37,673 bases of DNA from Chitinophaga pinensis (GTDB taxonomy: Bacteria > Bacteroidota > Bacteroidia > Flavobacteriales_D > Crocinitomicaceae): assembly GCA_943324565.2 (NCBI GenBank), contig CALPMC020000021.1, positions 1 to 37,673 of the forward strand. The letters are read 5' to 3'. Within the stretch, counting starts at the first letter, position 1. Each line of letters starts with the position of its first letter. The position numbers and the translations under genes are program-made. Under the pieces are notes generated by a model. That model did no database searches and had not been told where the DNA came from. It worked only from the letters and a program-made list of their open reading frames with translations. Shown in pieces: positions 16,783 to 26,832 of the stretch.

Positions 16783-17928
16783 TCACTTCTTAATTAGTTC
16801 GTTGTATGATATTAATGTGTTTTCCCAAACAATAACTTGATCAAACTTTTGAGCAACAATTTCACGGGATTGATTTTTCATTGATTGAATTATTGATTTA
16901 TTAGCCAAACAAAACAACATTGTATCCTTAAGTCTTTGTTGATCTTTTGGAGGAACTAAAAACCCATTTTTACCTTCTACAACAATTTCATCACAACCTG
17001 TTATTTCACTAGAAATTACAGGTATTCTCATTGCGTTTGCTTCAATTAAGGTTAGTCCAAAACCTTCACGATAGGATGGGAAGACAAAAATATCCATACA
17101 CATTAAAAAAGGTCTTACATCCTTTTGAAAACCAACATTAATTATCATAGGGTTTCTTTCAATCTCCGCGACTGTTTCTTGCTCCAACGGGTCTAATTCA
17201 TTTTCAAAAACTCCAACTAAAAGAAGTTTAACTTGGGGATAAGTTATAGCGATTTCTGCAAAAGACTTTACCAATTCATTGATTCCTTTGTCGCCAACAA
17301 ACCTGCCCACAAAACCAAATACAAAATCATCTGAGTGAATAGAAATTTTGTTTCTTTCTTCTTGAGCTTTAAATAAGTCAGGATCAAAATGAGTCAAATT
17401 TATACCATTCGGGCTTCCATCCCCAATAACTGTAATGTTTTTTTTCGTTAGTTCTTTTTTTGCTGTTTTTTTAACTCCATTACTTACTGCATATATATCT
17501 GTCGCGCAAAAACAAGTGATTTTTTCCATGAAGATTAAAAGATTTCTTTTAAATCCAAAAGTACCTTCATAGCGAAGTCCGTGTAAAAAATAAATTCTTA
17601 TTGGTCTTCTTGTGATTTTTGCAGCAATCAACGACAAGAAAGAACCTTTTGGTGTATTGCCATGCACTATATATGGTTTTTCTTTTAAAAATAAAACAAT
17701 AAAGGCGAATAAAGCTTTGAAATCTTTGAACAACGAAATCTCGCGTGCCATGGTTATTTTATGAGCAATTACATTGTCATTTTTTTGTGCATCCTCTAAT
17801 TTTTCGCCTGGTGAAGAAACAATATGTACATCAAATTCTTTCTTCAAATGTGTCAAGAGTCCTTTGAAAAAAATAAACGAAAGGGGAATTGTTGTAACGA
17901 CAAAAAATTTCTTTTTTTCAGGCATCAA
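16783..17928 (-). CDS. GT4-family glycosyltransferase
   Basis: VFGFVGRFVGDKGINELVKSFAEI; FVFPSYREGFGLTLIEANAMRIPVISS motifs. Confidence 0.92.
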   Translation of the reverse strand: MMPEKKKFFVVTTIPLSFIFFKGLLTHLKKEFDVHIVSSPGEKLEDAQKNDNVIAHKITMAREISLFKDFKALFAFIVLFLKEKPYIVHGNTPKGSFLSLIAAKITRRPIRIYFLHGLRYEGTFGFKRNLLIFMEKITCFCATDIYAVSNGVKKTAKKELTKKNITVIGDGSPNGINLTHFDPDLFKAQEERNKISIHSDDFVFGFVGRFVGDKGINELVKSFAEIAITYPQVKLLLVGVFENELDPLEQETVAEIERNPMIINVGFQKDVRPFLMCMDIFVFPSYREGFGLTLIEANAMRIPVISSEITGCDEIVVEGKNGFLVPPKDQQRLKDTMLFCLANKSIIQSMKNQSREIVAQKFDQVIVWENTLISYNELIKK

Positions 17929-18790
17929 TTCCAGGTATTTTAGTATTTCTTATTGTTGTTAAAGCTTTTTCAAATTCTGTTTTTAAAAGGTCAGAAATTG
18001 TTTCTTTGCCTCGTCGTTTTTGTAATTGTTGAATATTCCCAGTAATTGCTAATGTTCTTACCACCAAAGATTTAAATCGAGATTTCGACAATAGCTTTAC
18101 TTTTTGATTGGAACCATATTTTCTGACCATTTTCCGTTCATTTTTGTAGGCTCGCAAAAGTTTATCCTTGGTGATATTTCCTTCTTCGCGATAGATGTAC
18201 AAATAATCAGAAATGGATTTAATTTTAAAATCATTATTTTTTGCTGCACGAATCCATAAATCTAAATCTTGAGCAATTTTCAATGATTCATCATACTGAT
18301 TTCGTTCATACCACGATTTTTTAGCTAAAATAGCTGCATGCACTACACCTAAATTTCTACTTACAATTGACTCGAAGTTTGGATACTCAAAATCTTGACC
18401 ACGAACACCTTGTATTTCCAAATTATTGGTAACAGAATAAACACCAGTTGTCACAATATCAAGGTTTGGATCTTCTTCAAAATATGCTAATTGTGTAGCT
18501 ATCTTGCTAGGAAAAATCAAATCATCTGCATCCATTCGTGCAATGAAATCATATTTGGCAATATTGGTGACCTCATTTAACCGACCAGCTAATCGTTTGT
18601 TTTTTCCATCAGAGATAACCCGAACCCGATCATCTTTTATGGACTTAGCAATTTCTAACGACTTATCCGTTGAACCATCATCAATTAAAATTAACTCCCA
18701 ATCTTTGTAAGTTTGGGCAAAAACGGAACGAATTGCATCAGTTAAGTATGCTTCAGCATTGAAAAAAGGGATTGCGATTGTTACAGCCAT
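17918..18790 (-). CDS. GT2-family glycosyltransferase
   Basis: VTIAIPFFNAEAYLTDAIRSVFAQTYKDWELILIDDGSTD; ARMDADD. Confidence 0.93.
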   Translation of the reverse strand: MAVTIAIPFFNAEAYLTDAIRSVFAQTYKDWELILIDDGSTDKSLEIAKSIKDDRVRVISDGKNKRLAGRLNEVTNIAKYDFIARMDADDLIFPSKIATQLAYFEEDPNLDIVTTGVYSVTNNLEIQGVRGQDFEYPNFESIVSRNLGVVHAAILAKKSWYERNQYDESLKIAQDLDLWIRAAKNNDFKIKSISDYLYIYREEGNITKDKLLRAYKNERKMVRKYGSNQKVKLLSKSRFKSLVVRTLAITGNIQQLQKRRGKETISDLLKTEFEKALTTIRNTKIPGIDA

Positions 18791-19860
18791 TCTAGATAAA
18801 TTTCATTTAATTCATAAGGAACTAAATTGGACATTTTACTGAGGTAAACAGCAAAAAACAATAAGTGAACTAATACGAAGCCGAATTTAACCCCATTGCT
18901 CTTAAAAAAACGAACATCCTCAAAAATTATAGGCCAAATTAAGGCATAACCAATAGCGAAATAATTTGTTAGTCGAATAAAATTAACGTCACTTCCAGTT
19001 AAGATTACAACCAAGTAAATAATGCCAGTAAAAATGGCTAAATTCAAATAGATGTCATACAAATAAAGGTTTTCTTCAGAAATTTCATTACGCCAACTAA
19101 TAAACAGAAGGGCTACCAAAACAAAAAAAGTTGCTAATAAGAATCCTCCGGTTGCACCTCGATCTTCATAAACTCCATATCTCGACTCAACATCTGGTGA
19201 AATTGAACTCAAAATCGTACTCAAAAAATAGAAAGCAAAAAACCCAATAAATAAAAAGAGCAAAACTCTTTTCGTTGAAAAAGGTAACACAATTATGAAA
19301 TAAAAAGGAATCATAATAAATGCAGTTTTATGAAACAGAGAAGCGATAAAAATGCAAATTAGGTATTTCACTATAGAACGATCCAGAATATATAACAAAC
19401 CGACTGTCGAAATTGCAACAGAAATCCCCTGTCTTCCAGCGTTGAAAAATAACAAATAAACACCTAAAGTAACGTAAATGAAAATTGAAATAATCACATT
19501 TTGAGTTAATTCCCTTACAACATAATAAGTTGGTATTACTGAAATGATAGCAATTAAAGTTAAAATCGACCAATATTTTGATGAAACAAAATAAGCAACT
19601 TGTTGTAAAAATAAATAACCTAATTCTACATTTCCTTCTATTTCAAAAATTGATTGTTCTTGATTACTTTTTGCAATAAACATACCAATATAATTGTTGG
19701 TATCAGTTCCAACAAAATTGGCCCGAAAACCAGCAAATAAAACTAAAATAATAGCGGATGAATAAAAAATTACAGTTTCTAAAGTTGGATTATCTCTTAA
19801 ATTATTAGATGCAAAAACAAGTAATAAAACAATAAATAAAATAGCAAAATAAACTAGCAT
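18781..19860 (-). CDS. EpsG-like multi-TM polysaccharide polymerase (Wzy role)
   Basis: About 10 TM helices; FAGFRANFVGTDTNNYIGMF near N-terminus; locus context. Confidence 0.8.
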   Translation of the reverse strand: MLVYFAILFIVLLLVFASNNLRDNPTLETVIFYSSAIILVLFAGFRANFVGTDTNNYIGMFIAKSNQEQSIFEIEGNVELGYLFLQQVAYFVSSKYWSILTLIAIISVIPTYYVVRELTQNVIISIFIYVTLGVYLLFFNAGRQGISVAISTVGLLYILDRSIVKYLICIFIASLFHKTAFIMIPFYFIIVLPFSTKRVLLFLFIGFFAFYFLSTILSSISPDVESRYGVYEDRGATGGFLLATFFVLVALLFISWRNEISEENLYLYDIYLNLAIFTGIIYLVVILTGSDVNFIRLTNYFAIGYALIWPIIFEDVRFFKSNGVKFGFVLVHLLFFAVYLSKMSNLVPYELNEIYLEWL

Positions 19861-21002
19861 CTATTACTTTCTTTATACAATAATGTTTGAATTACTTCAT
19901 AATGTGCCTCACAACGAATGATATTATGTGAAGTTCTAAGTTTTGATTTAGGATAAAACAATCTAACTAGTCCGTTTTTTGTCAATCTATTTAAATGAAT
20001 CAATGTACGATTGTATCCAAAATAAAAAGGAAAATATAGACCTTCTTTCTGCTTACAAAACTTCAACCATTCTTGTTCTAGAAAAGCATCATCGCTTATT
20101 TTCATTGACTTTTTAGCTACATCTTCTAATAATTTATCTCCTGAACTTTTCTCCATTTTTTGAATTCCAATTTTAGTTGCATGAATTGGGATAAACTTAA
20201 TTAAAGGTTTAACATCTCCAGAATTCCATTCTAATTCAATCACTAAACCTTGATTCCAAGAAGGATCTTTTTCACGAAATCCAAAAACAGAATTCCCTTG
20301 ACCATAAACTATCTTTTTATCCTTGTAATCATCAATTGTACCAACGCAATGTGAATGTTGACAAGTGACCAAATCGGCTCCTTTATCAATAAATTTTCGG
20401 CATTTTTTTTTCAAAAGTGGGCTTGGAAAAGCGTAGTATTCAACGCCACCGTGATAAATTACAATCAGGTAATCAACACTAGCTTTCGTTTTTTCAATTA
20501 AATCCAAATCTTCATAAGGGTCAAAGAAATTTGCACCATATTCGTTAGTAGTAGCAGTATTAAATTCTTGTTCAGCAAAAGCAATTATGCCAATTTTTAA
20601 ACCATTAACTGTTGCAATATAAGGTTCTTTGGCTTTTGATAAATCAGCGTCTGCACCCGTTGTGTCAATTCCAGCTTTCTTACATGTATCAATTGTATTA
20701 GCAACTCCCTCTTCTCCACAATCTTTGATGTGATTATTCGCTAGACTAAATAACCTAAAATTTGCTTGCTTCAAAACATTAATACATTTCGTTTTTGCAG
20801 AAAGAACTGGACCAGCTTTTTGAATTGGCTTTGGAGAATCGGTTAGAACAAACTCAAGATTTCCAAGAGTAAAATCTACTTGCTTTAAGTCAACTAAAAC
20901 GTCATTAAACAAATTTTCGACATCACCTGATTCAAAAAGAGATACCGTGTCATTAGTAGGACATATATCTCCAAAAATCATCATTTTTGTTTGATTTTCC
21001 AT
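19854..21002 (-). CDS. CapA-family protein (poly-gamma-glutamate capsule synthesis, metallophosphatase-like)
   Basis: IFGDICPTND, NLEFVLTDS, FSLANNHIKDCGEEGVANTIDTCKKAGIDTTGA, VDYLIVIYHGGVEYYAFPS, CQHSH. Confidence 0.92.
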   Translation of the reverse strand: MENQTKMMIFGDICPTNDTVSLFESGDVENLFNDVLVDLKQVDFTLGNLEFVLTDSPKPIQKAGPVLSAKTKCINVLKQANFRLFSLANNHIKDCGEEGVANTIDTCKKAGIDTTGADADLSKAKEPYIATVNGLKIGIIAFAEQEFNTATTNEYGANFFDPYEDLDLIEKTKASVDYLIVIYHGGVEYYAFPSPLLKKKCRKFIDKGADLVTCQHSHCVGTIDDYKDKKIVYGQGNSVFGFREKDPSWNQGLVIELEWNSGDVKPLIKFIPIHATKIGIQKMEKSSGDKLLEDVAKKSMKISDDAFLEQEWLKFCKQKEGLYFPFYFGYNRTLIHLNRLTKNGLVRLFYPKSKLRTSHNIIRCEAHYEVIQTLLYKESNRC

Positions 21003-21057
21003 TAGTTTACTATTTAAAAGCTGAATTCAATTATTTAAAAAAATACGCTTAAATAAA

Positions 21058-21618
21058 TTAAAGATTTGGATAATTCTCTAAAATATGATAAAAATAATCA
21101 TTCATCTCTATTTTCTTATTTATAACATTGGCAGGGTTACCAATAACAACACTATCACATGGTATGTCATGATTTACAAAGCTATTAGGTGCAATAATTA
21201 CCCTATCACCAACTGTAATACCACCTATTAATACAGCATTACTTCCTATGTAAACAAAATCACCAATTGTTGGACAACCTGAATTTTTCTTTCCTGGTTT
21301 AACTCCTAAAGTTACCCCTGGTAAAATAGCACAATTATTACCAATTTTAACACCTGGATTGATTACTACATGACCGTGATGACCTAAATATAAACCATGA
21401 CCAATTTTTACTGAACTTGGTATTTGAAAACCAAAAATAAATGAAAAAAATTTCTTCATCAATTTACTTAAAAACCTTCGTATTCCAATAGATTGTTGTG
21501 CATTTCTTAAAAAGTATGTGTAAAGAAATCCAGGAATTACCAAACCTCTTAAAAAGCCATTATATCCATGAAGACCATAACGGATTAAATCTCTTTTAAT
21601 AATTTCTTTTTTTTTCAT
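21058..21618 (-). CDS. LbH serine O-acetyltransferase-like protein
   Basis: GHGLYLGHHGHVVINPGVKIGNNCAILPGVTLG; ATG at 21618 (MKKKEIIKRD) preferred; TTG at 21702 lies in a decayed capA fragment. Confidence 0.85.
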   Translation of the reverse strand: MKKKEIIKRDLIRYGLHGYNGFLRGLVIPGFLYTYFLRNAQQSIGIRRFLSKLMKKFFSFIFGFQIPSSVKIGHGLYLGHHGHVVINPGVKIGNNCAILPGVTLGVKPGKKNSGCPTIGDFVYIGSNAVLIGGITVGDRVIIAPNSFVNHDIPCDSVVIGNPANVINKKIEMNDYFYHILENYPNL

Positions 21619-21732
21619 AAGATAAATCATATTATCAATAAAAATAAACATTTCCAGATTCAAAAAGAGATAAAGTGTCATTTGTGGGACAACCATCTCC
21701 AAAAAGAAATATTTTTGTTGTTGGTGTTTTAA
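21619..21732 (-). pseudogene. Remnant of a second capA 5' end
   Basis: - strand frame reads KIFLFGDGCPTNDTLSLFESGNV vs intact CapA KMMIFGDICPTNDTVSLFESGDV; about 48/58 nt identical by eye, then frameshift/stop. Confidence 0.85.
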
Positions 21733-22818
21733 TCACATTCTGCTTTTAATACTTGAAAATTTATCTTTCATTCGAATGAATTTATTTTCAAAAAAATGAA
21801 AAGATAAATAGGAAAGTAAAATAGTTAAACCAAAAATTAGCAAGAAAACCAAAACATAATTTATATTGGAATCTTGCTGGAATTTACCTAAAAATTGAAT
21901 AGTTAAGAAAATTAAAATCGGGTGATAAATATAGATTCCGTAAGAAATTTTACCAAAAAAATCGAATACACGATTATCCAAATTGACAATTTTATTCTTT
22001 TCGGTAATCTGAGTTAAAATAACAATTACAGTAACTATCGACATAATTTCATGATCAATTAAAGCAGATGAAATTTGAAATTTATTTATAATCGCTAGAA
22101 ACAAAATGAGCCATGCAGCAATTGCAACATATTTATTTGTTAATCTAGCAATCCAAATTGATTTCTGAACAAACAAAATTGCAGCGATGCAACCGAGTAA
22201 CATGCAATAAAATCGAGTAGTTGTAAGTGTTATTAATGGTAATTTTAATGCAAACTTGCTACTTAAAACGTAACTTATATCTTTCAATAATATTAATGAG
22301 AAAGTTAGTAGAATTGTATAAAATAATAATTTTTTCGTGTCAATTTTAGAAAACCATGGCCAAAACAAATAAAACTGTTCTTCAACAGCAACCGACCATA
22401 AATGACCAATAAAAGGAAGTGTTTGTTCAATAATCAGTGGGACATTTGCCAACAAGAAGAAATAGAAAAAAAGCATTTTAGAATCAAAATCAATACTGAA
22501 ATACCAGTAAGTTAAAAGACACAAAAACACATAAAGAAAATACAAGGGCCAAATTCTCAATATTCTACGAATGTAAAAATTTGAAATGTTTATTTGATTC
22601 TTTTCGTTTGCTACTTTTTCTTTGAGTAACAAATAAGTAATCAAAAATCCACTTAATGTAAAAAACATCGTTACTCCTAATGAAGCAATATTTAACGAAC
22701 TCGGTAATTTTTTCAATCCGAATTGACCTAAGTCACCCAAAATATGGGCAAGCATAACACCAACCGCAGCGATTGCGCGAATACCATTTAATCCTTTAAA
22801 ATGAATTGCTTTACTCAT
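21733..22818 (-). CDS. Acyltransferase family 3 (OafA/YrhL-like O-acyltransferase)
   Basis: KGLNGIRAIAAVGVMLAHI; FFTLSGFLITYLLLKE; GHLWSVAVEEQFYLFWPW; multi-TM. Confidence 0.92.
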   Translation of the reverse strand: MSKAIHFKGLNGIRAIAAVGVMLAHILGDLGQFGLKKLPSSLNIASLGVTMFFTLSGFLITYLLLKEKVANEKNQINISNFYIRRILRIWPLYFLYVFLCLLTYWYFSIDFDSKMLFFYFFLLANVPLIIEQTLPFIGHLWSVAVEEQFYLFWPWFSKIDTKKLLFYTILLTFSLILLKDISYVLSSKFALKLPLITLTTTRFYCMLLGCIAAILFVQKSIWIARLTNKYVAIAAWLILFLAIINKFQISSALIDHEIMSIVTVIVILTQITEKNKIVNLDNRVFDFFGKISYGIYIYHPILIFLTIQFLGKFQQDSNINYVLVFLLIFGLTILLSYLSFHFFENKFIRMKDKFSSIKSRM

Positions 22819-23971
22819 TTACTATTTTTCTATACATCGTTTCAATTGTTTCAACATTCATTTGAATATCAAAACCTTTTGAAATAATTTTCTTTTTAGC
22901 CTCCTTCAAATCTACTCTTTTAAAGTTGATATTTTGAATTGCCTTTACCCAATAATTAACCTCAAAATTTGGAATAAAGGTCACCAATCCAAGTTCCATA
23001 TCCACTAATTTGGGAAAACCAGTATATAAAATACTTGGTAATCCTGCTGCTTGAGCCTCGACAGCAACCATTCCAAAACCTTCTTTCAAAGCTGGACCTA
23101 AAAAAACATCAAAGCTTCTGAATATTAATGGTACATCCGAACGAACTCCGATGTACTTAATTTTTTCAGTTAAACCGTAAGATTTGGCTTTAATAGTAAA
23201 TGCATCATAATAAGTTTGATCTTCAATTCGACCTGCTATCACAAAAATAAAATCAGAATTTACAGTTTGATAAACATTTAAAACATCCAAAAGAAAGTCA
23301 ATATTTTTATGCGCCACAATTCTTCCAACATTTCCAAACACAATTGTATTCGAAGTTACTACCCAAGATTTACGCATTGTTTCAATTTCAATAGTTGAAA
23401 TAGAAACATAAGCATCTACATCAATTGCATTATTTATAACAGCTGATTTTGAAGGAGTTAATAATCGATAATAAAACAAGCTTTTGTTTGCTTCTGGCGA
23501 ACATCCCCAAAAATTATCTGCATATTTTGCAATCAATCTTTTTTGAAATTGAAGCTCCAAATTGGAGGCAATTCTACTTTTTAAACTTCCTCTGAATTTT
23601 AAATCAGCGTGTGAATGAGCAATAACATGCTTAATGCCAGCTAACTTTGCAGCTTTGGCTATTACACCACATTTTGAGTTCATGTGTATGTGAACAATAT
23701 CAGGCACCCCTATATCAGCAATTAATTTTTGAAATGCTTTGATATAATTTTTTACTCCCAAATCCCATTGCGCAGGTATGTAATGAATATTCGAATCAGT
23801 CAGTAAAATTTCTTCATCAAAATCACCCTTTGGAATGCCTGAAGAAATTTTATAATTCACTAAAAAATCGAAATGGAAATCACTGGAAATTTGACGAAAC
23901 AAATCTATTAACATTACCTCTGCTCCACCTCTATTCATTGTCCCAACAACTTGTAATACTTTAATTTTCAT
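22811..23971 (-). CDS. GT4-family glycosyltransferase
   Basis: VLQVVGTMNRGGAEVMLIDL; FGNVGRIVAHKNIDFLLDVL; GPALKEGFGMVAVEAQAAGLPSI. Confidence 0.93.
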   Translation of the reverse strand: MKIKVLQVVGTMNRGGAEVMLIDLFRQISSDFHFDFLVNYKISSGIPKGDFDEEILLTDSNIHYIPAQWDLGVKNYIKAFQKLIADIGVPDIVHIHMNSKCGVIAKAAKLAGIKHVIAHSHADLKFRGSLKSRIASNLELQFQKRLIAKYADNFWGCSPEANKSLFYYRLLTPSKSAVINNAIDVDAYVSISTIEIETMRKSWVVTSNTIVFGNVGRIVAHKNIDFLLDVLNVYQTVNSDFIFVIAGRIEDQTYYDAFTIKAKSYGLTEKIKYIGVRSDVPLIFRSFDVFLGPALKEGFGMVAVEAQAAGLPSILYTGFPKLVDMELGLVTFIPNFEVNYWVKAIQNINFKRVDLKEAKKKIISKGFDIQMNVETIETMYRKIVNE

Positions 23972-23974
23972 TTG

Positions 23975-24895
23975 CTATGAATTTGGGATTTCAAAGTAAG
24001 AACCAAGAATTTCGTCATATTCTGGAGGTGTAAAATCTGGCAACCCACTTTTTGGATAAAAAGTTAATTCACCAAAAATCACTTTCCCATTTACTTCATA
24101 AAAATCTACCCGAACAAACGGAAATTCAATAGCTAAATCTTGTGCTATTTCAATCATTTGATTCAAACAAGAGGGAGCATCGATGTTTATGTCTGGTCTT
24201 GGTTTTAAATCTTTTCCAAATGGTAAAATTTTCCAGTCTAAGTCATAGAAATTTTGAGCATGATCTAATGTCTCTCTTCCTTTATTTGCTTGAACAAATT
24301 TAGCTTTCCCATTGAAACAGAAAAATTTGTAATCCATTAATTGTCCGCTTTTGTCAGTCATAAATTCTTCTACCAAAAGACGAGGCTGCATATTTTTATA
24401 TGGCCACTCTCTACCTGGCCAAAAGATATTATTGTGCAACCAGACATTCATGATTTTTTTCCACCAAAACCAATTGATTTTCTTTTTGTCTGTGCAAATT
24501 AAATTCCATCCGCTTCCATGTGTAGCTTTTATAACGAATTTTTTAGGCAAACTATTTATATCTAAATTTTCAATGGAATCAACAGTGCAAATGACTTTAC
24601 TTAAAATAGATTCATACCCTTTCTGTATTAAAAAATCTCTCACCAAGTATTTATCTGCACAAATTGTTTGTAAAGGGTTAGGATAGTTTAATTTCAACCA
24701 TTGGAGCTTTTCACTGAAAGTAGTTGGATTAACCAAATTTGGTCGACGTCCAGCATAATTCTGGTATAAATTGATAATTGCCTCCTTGTCGGAAAAAAAT
24801 TTCAAACTTTTAATTCCTCTTTTTTGTTGTTGTAAACTCCAGATGTACAATAAAAAAGGATTAGTGTTTTTCAATCTTACTAAAAATTCTCTCAT
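23975..24895 (-). CDS. TupA-like ATP-grasp family protein
   Basis: NPTTFSEKLQWLKLNYPNPLQTICADKYLVRDFL; FVIKATHGSGWNLICTDK; LLVEEFM; DYKFFCFNGK; FVRVDFYEVNGKVIFGELTFYPKSG. Confidence 0.92.
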   Translation of the reverse strand: MREFLVRLKNTNPFLLYIWSLQQQKRGIKSLKFFSDKEAIINLYQNYAGRRPNLVNPTTFSEKLQWLKLNYPNPLQTICADKYLVRDFLIQKGYESILSKVICTVDSIENLDINSLPKKFVIKATHGSGWNLICTDKKKINWFWWKKIMNVWLHNNIFWPGREWPYKNMQPRLLVEEFMTDKSGQLMDYKFFCFNGKAKFVQANKGRETLDHAQNFYDLDWKILPFGKDLKPRPDINIDAPSCLNQMIEIAQDLAIEFPFVRVDFYEVNGKVIFGELTFYPKSGLPDFTPPEYDEILGSYFEIPNS

Positions 24896-25882
24896 TTAAT
24901 TCCTTTTAATTAATCTGTATATTTTTCTGGTTAACTTCCAAATTTTGAGTTTAAAATGCGACAAATTATCTCCTTTAATTCCTAACAAAAATAATTTGGT
25001 TTGTGGACGAACAAGGTTTGTTGCTTTTAAAAATTGAATGTGATCAATAGAAAGTCTTTCATTTATTAATCCAAGTGCCTCAGCTTTGTATTGCTCTTGA
25101 ATATTGTCAAACATTCCGTGAAAGAAATTCAACTGTTGAGTGTAAAACTGATGTTTATAGGTTTCGAACAATTTTTCATCCTTTAAATACTTCTCAACTA
25201 CATCCATCACAAAAACGAGGTGAAACAATTTTTTATCTTTTTTAGCTGTTGTTGCTTCATTTTGTTGACGATAATAAGCTAATCGTTCAGGAAGAACCTC
25301 AATTTTTGACAATTTAGTGATTAGGTGCCAATGTACAGGGATATCTTGACGAGTAAAACCTTTGGGGAAATGTATTCCTAAAGATTTTGCCTTTTCCGTC
25401 CGCAATAATTTCACCCAAGTAAAAGAAGGTCGTTGAAGTAAAGCTATTTTATCAGATGTATCAAAATTTAATAAATCAGACCGTATAGCTTTTAATTTTT
25501 CAATTTCATTGGGTTGGTAAAAAGTTACATAGTCCCAAAGAACCAAATCTGCTTGTGTTTTATCAGCCAAATTAACCGCTTTTTCAAACAAGGTTAAATC
25601 ATAAAAATCATCTCCGTCTAAAAAAGTTACGTATTCACCTTTTGCGAGTTGCAAAGACAAATTCCTAGCCACCGCTAATCCTTCATTTACCTCTTTCTCC
25701 ACAATTTGAATGCGTTTGTCTGTTAAAGCGAATTCTTTTAATATAGAAACTGTACTATCCTTAGAACCATCATCAATACAAATTACCTCAAAGTCTTGAA
25801 ACGTTTGATTCAAAATGCTTTCCATGCTTTCACGAATGAAATTTTGGACGTTGTAGGTTGCTATGGTTATTGACAGCTTCAA
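24896..25882 (-). CDS. GT2-family glycosyltransferase
   Basis: LSITIATYNVQNFIRESMESILNQTFQDFEVICIDDGSKDST; TFLDGDDFYD. Confidence 0.93.
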   Translation of the reverse strand: MKLSITIATYNVQNFIRESMESILNQTFQDFEVICIDDGSKDSTVSILKEFALTDKRIQIVEKEVNEGLAVARNLSLQLAKGEYVTFLDGDDFYDLTLFEKAVNLADKTQADLVLWDYVTFYQPNEIEKLKAIRSDLLNFDTSDKIALLQRPSFTWVKLLRTEKAKSLGIHFPKGFTRQDIPVHWHLITKLSKIEVLPERLAYYRQQNEATTAKKDKKLFHLVFVMDVVEKYLKDEKLFETYKHQFYTQQLNFFHGMFDNIQEQYKAEALGLINERLSIDHIQFLKATNLVRPQTKLFLLGIKGDNLSHFKLKIWKLTRKIYRLIKRN

Positions 25883-26832
25883 TTTCTATTATTTAAATGA
25901 AAGGTTTTTTTAAAAAATTGTTTGAATTTAACTACCTTGTTAATAAAAGAACCTTTAAATCTCTTTTTGAAAGGTATATCTTTAAAATATTTCTGTAAAA
26001 AATAATCATATAAATCAGTATTTTCTTTCAAAAAAACCCACCAAACATCTGATTGGTTTAAGTACTTTGAATGCCAGGGTTTTGATGCTGTAAAATGATA
26101 AACAATAGGTGTTTCTAAAAGCAAATTTTCATTAAACAACCCCCATTTATAAGCTTCATCTTCTCTTAATGGGTAAGTCATATTATACTTTGGGGGTAAA
26201 AAATGAATTTTATTTTTACAAGTAAAATTTAATATATCCTGATCATGAAATTCCCATTGATTTTTAGATAGATCTATCCATTTTTCCCAAATCTTTGTTT
26301 TTCGAATTTCTTTCAAATTCATTATTAAAAAACCAGAATTAATATATTCATCTTTTAAATCAAAAAAATATTTACTCCAATAATCAAATTTCAACATAAG
26401 ACTATCAAAAACTTGATGAATATATAAATTTTTAACACCTGCTAATATATTCTTTTTTAAATCAACTTCAAACAACTCCTTAAGGTCACCATTAAATAAA
26501 ATATCAACATCTGCGTAAATAACTTTATCTTCAAGTGGGATAAGTTCATGCAGCATCAATCTGTAATAGGCTGCTTGGGTTATTTTACGGTGCACGTGGG
26601 CTTGATTAAAATGATTATTTGCTTTTAAAAAAATTATTTCATGTCTCTGATTTTTTGATAATTGTATTATACTATCTAAGTTCTTTTCGTCAATATCATT
26701 ACTTACAATACAATATACTTTGTAAATTGTATTATCGAGTGCATACTTAAACAATGAAGTTATTGTTACTTTAATCGGAATTGAAAAATTATTGTCAAAT
26801 GCAAAAACAATAGGTACGTAGGTCAATTTCAT
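25879..26832 (-). CDS. GT8-family glycosyltransferase
   Basis: VPIVFAFDNNFSIPIKVTITSLFKYA; KVIYADVDILFNGDLKELFEVDL; YINSGFLIMNL; HFTASKPWHSKY. Confidence 0.92.
   Translation of the reverse strand: MKLTYVPIVFAFDNNFSIPIKVTITSLFKYALDNTIYKVYCIVSNDIDEKNLDSIIQLSKNQRHEIIFLKANNHFNQAHVHRKITQAAYYRLMLHELIPLEDKVIYADVDILFNGDLKELFEVDLKKNILAGVKNLYIHQVFDSLMLKFDYWSKYFFDLKDEYINSGFLIMNLKEIRKTKIWEKWIDLSKNQWEFHDQDILNFTCKNKIHFLPPKYNMTYPLREDEAYKWGLFNENLLLETPIVYHFTASKPWHSKYLNQSDVWWVFLKENTDLYDYFLQKYFKDIPFKKRFKGSFINKVVKFKQFFKKTFHLNNRN

Noticed and set aside
24351-24686. 111-aa + strand ORF
   Set aside because: Entirely antisense within the well-supported TupA-like gene; no recognisable domain.
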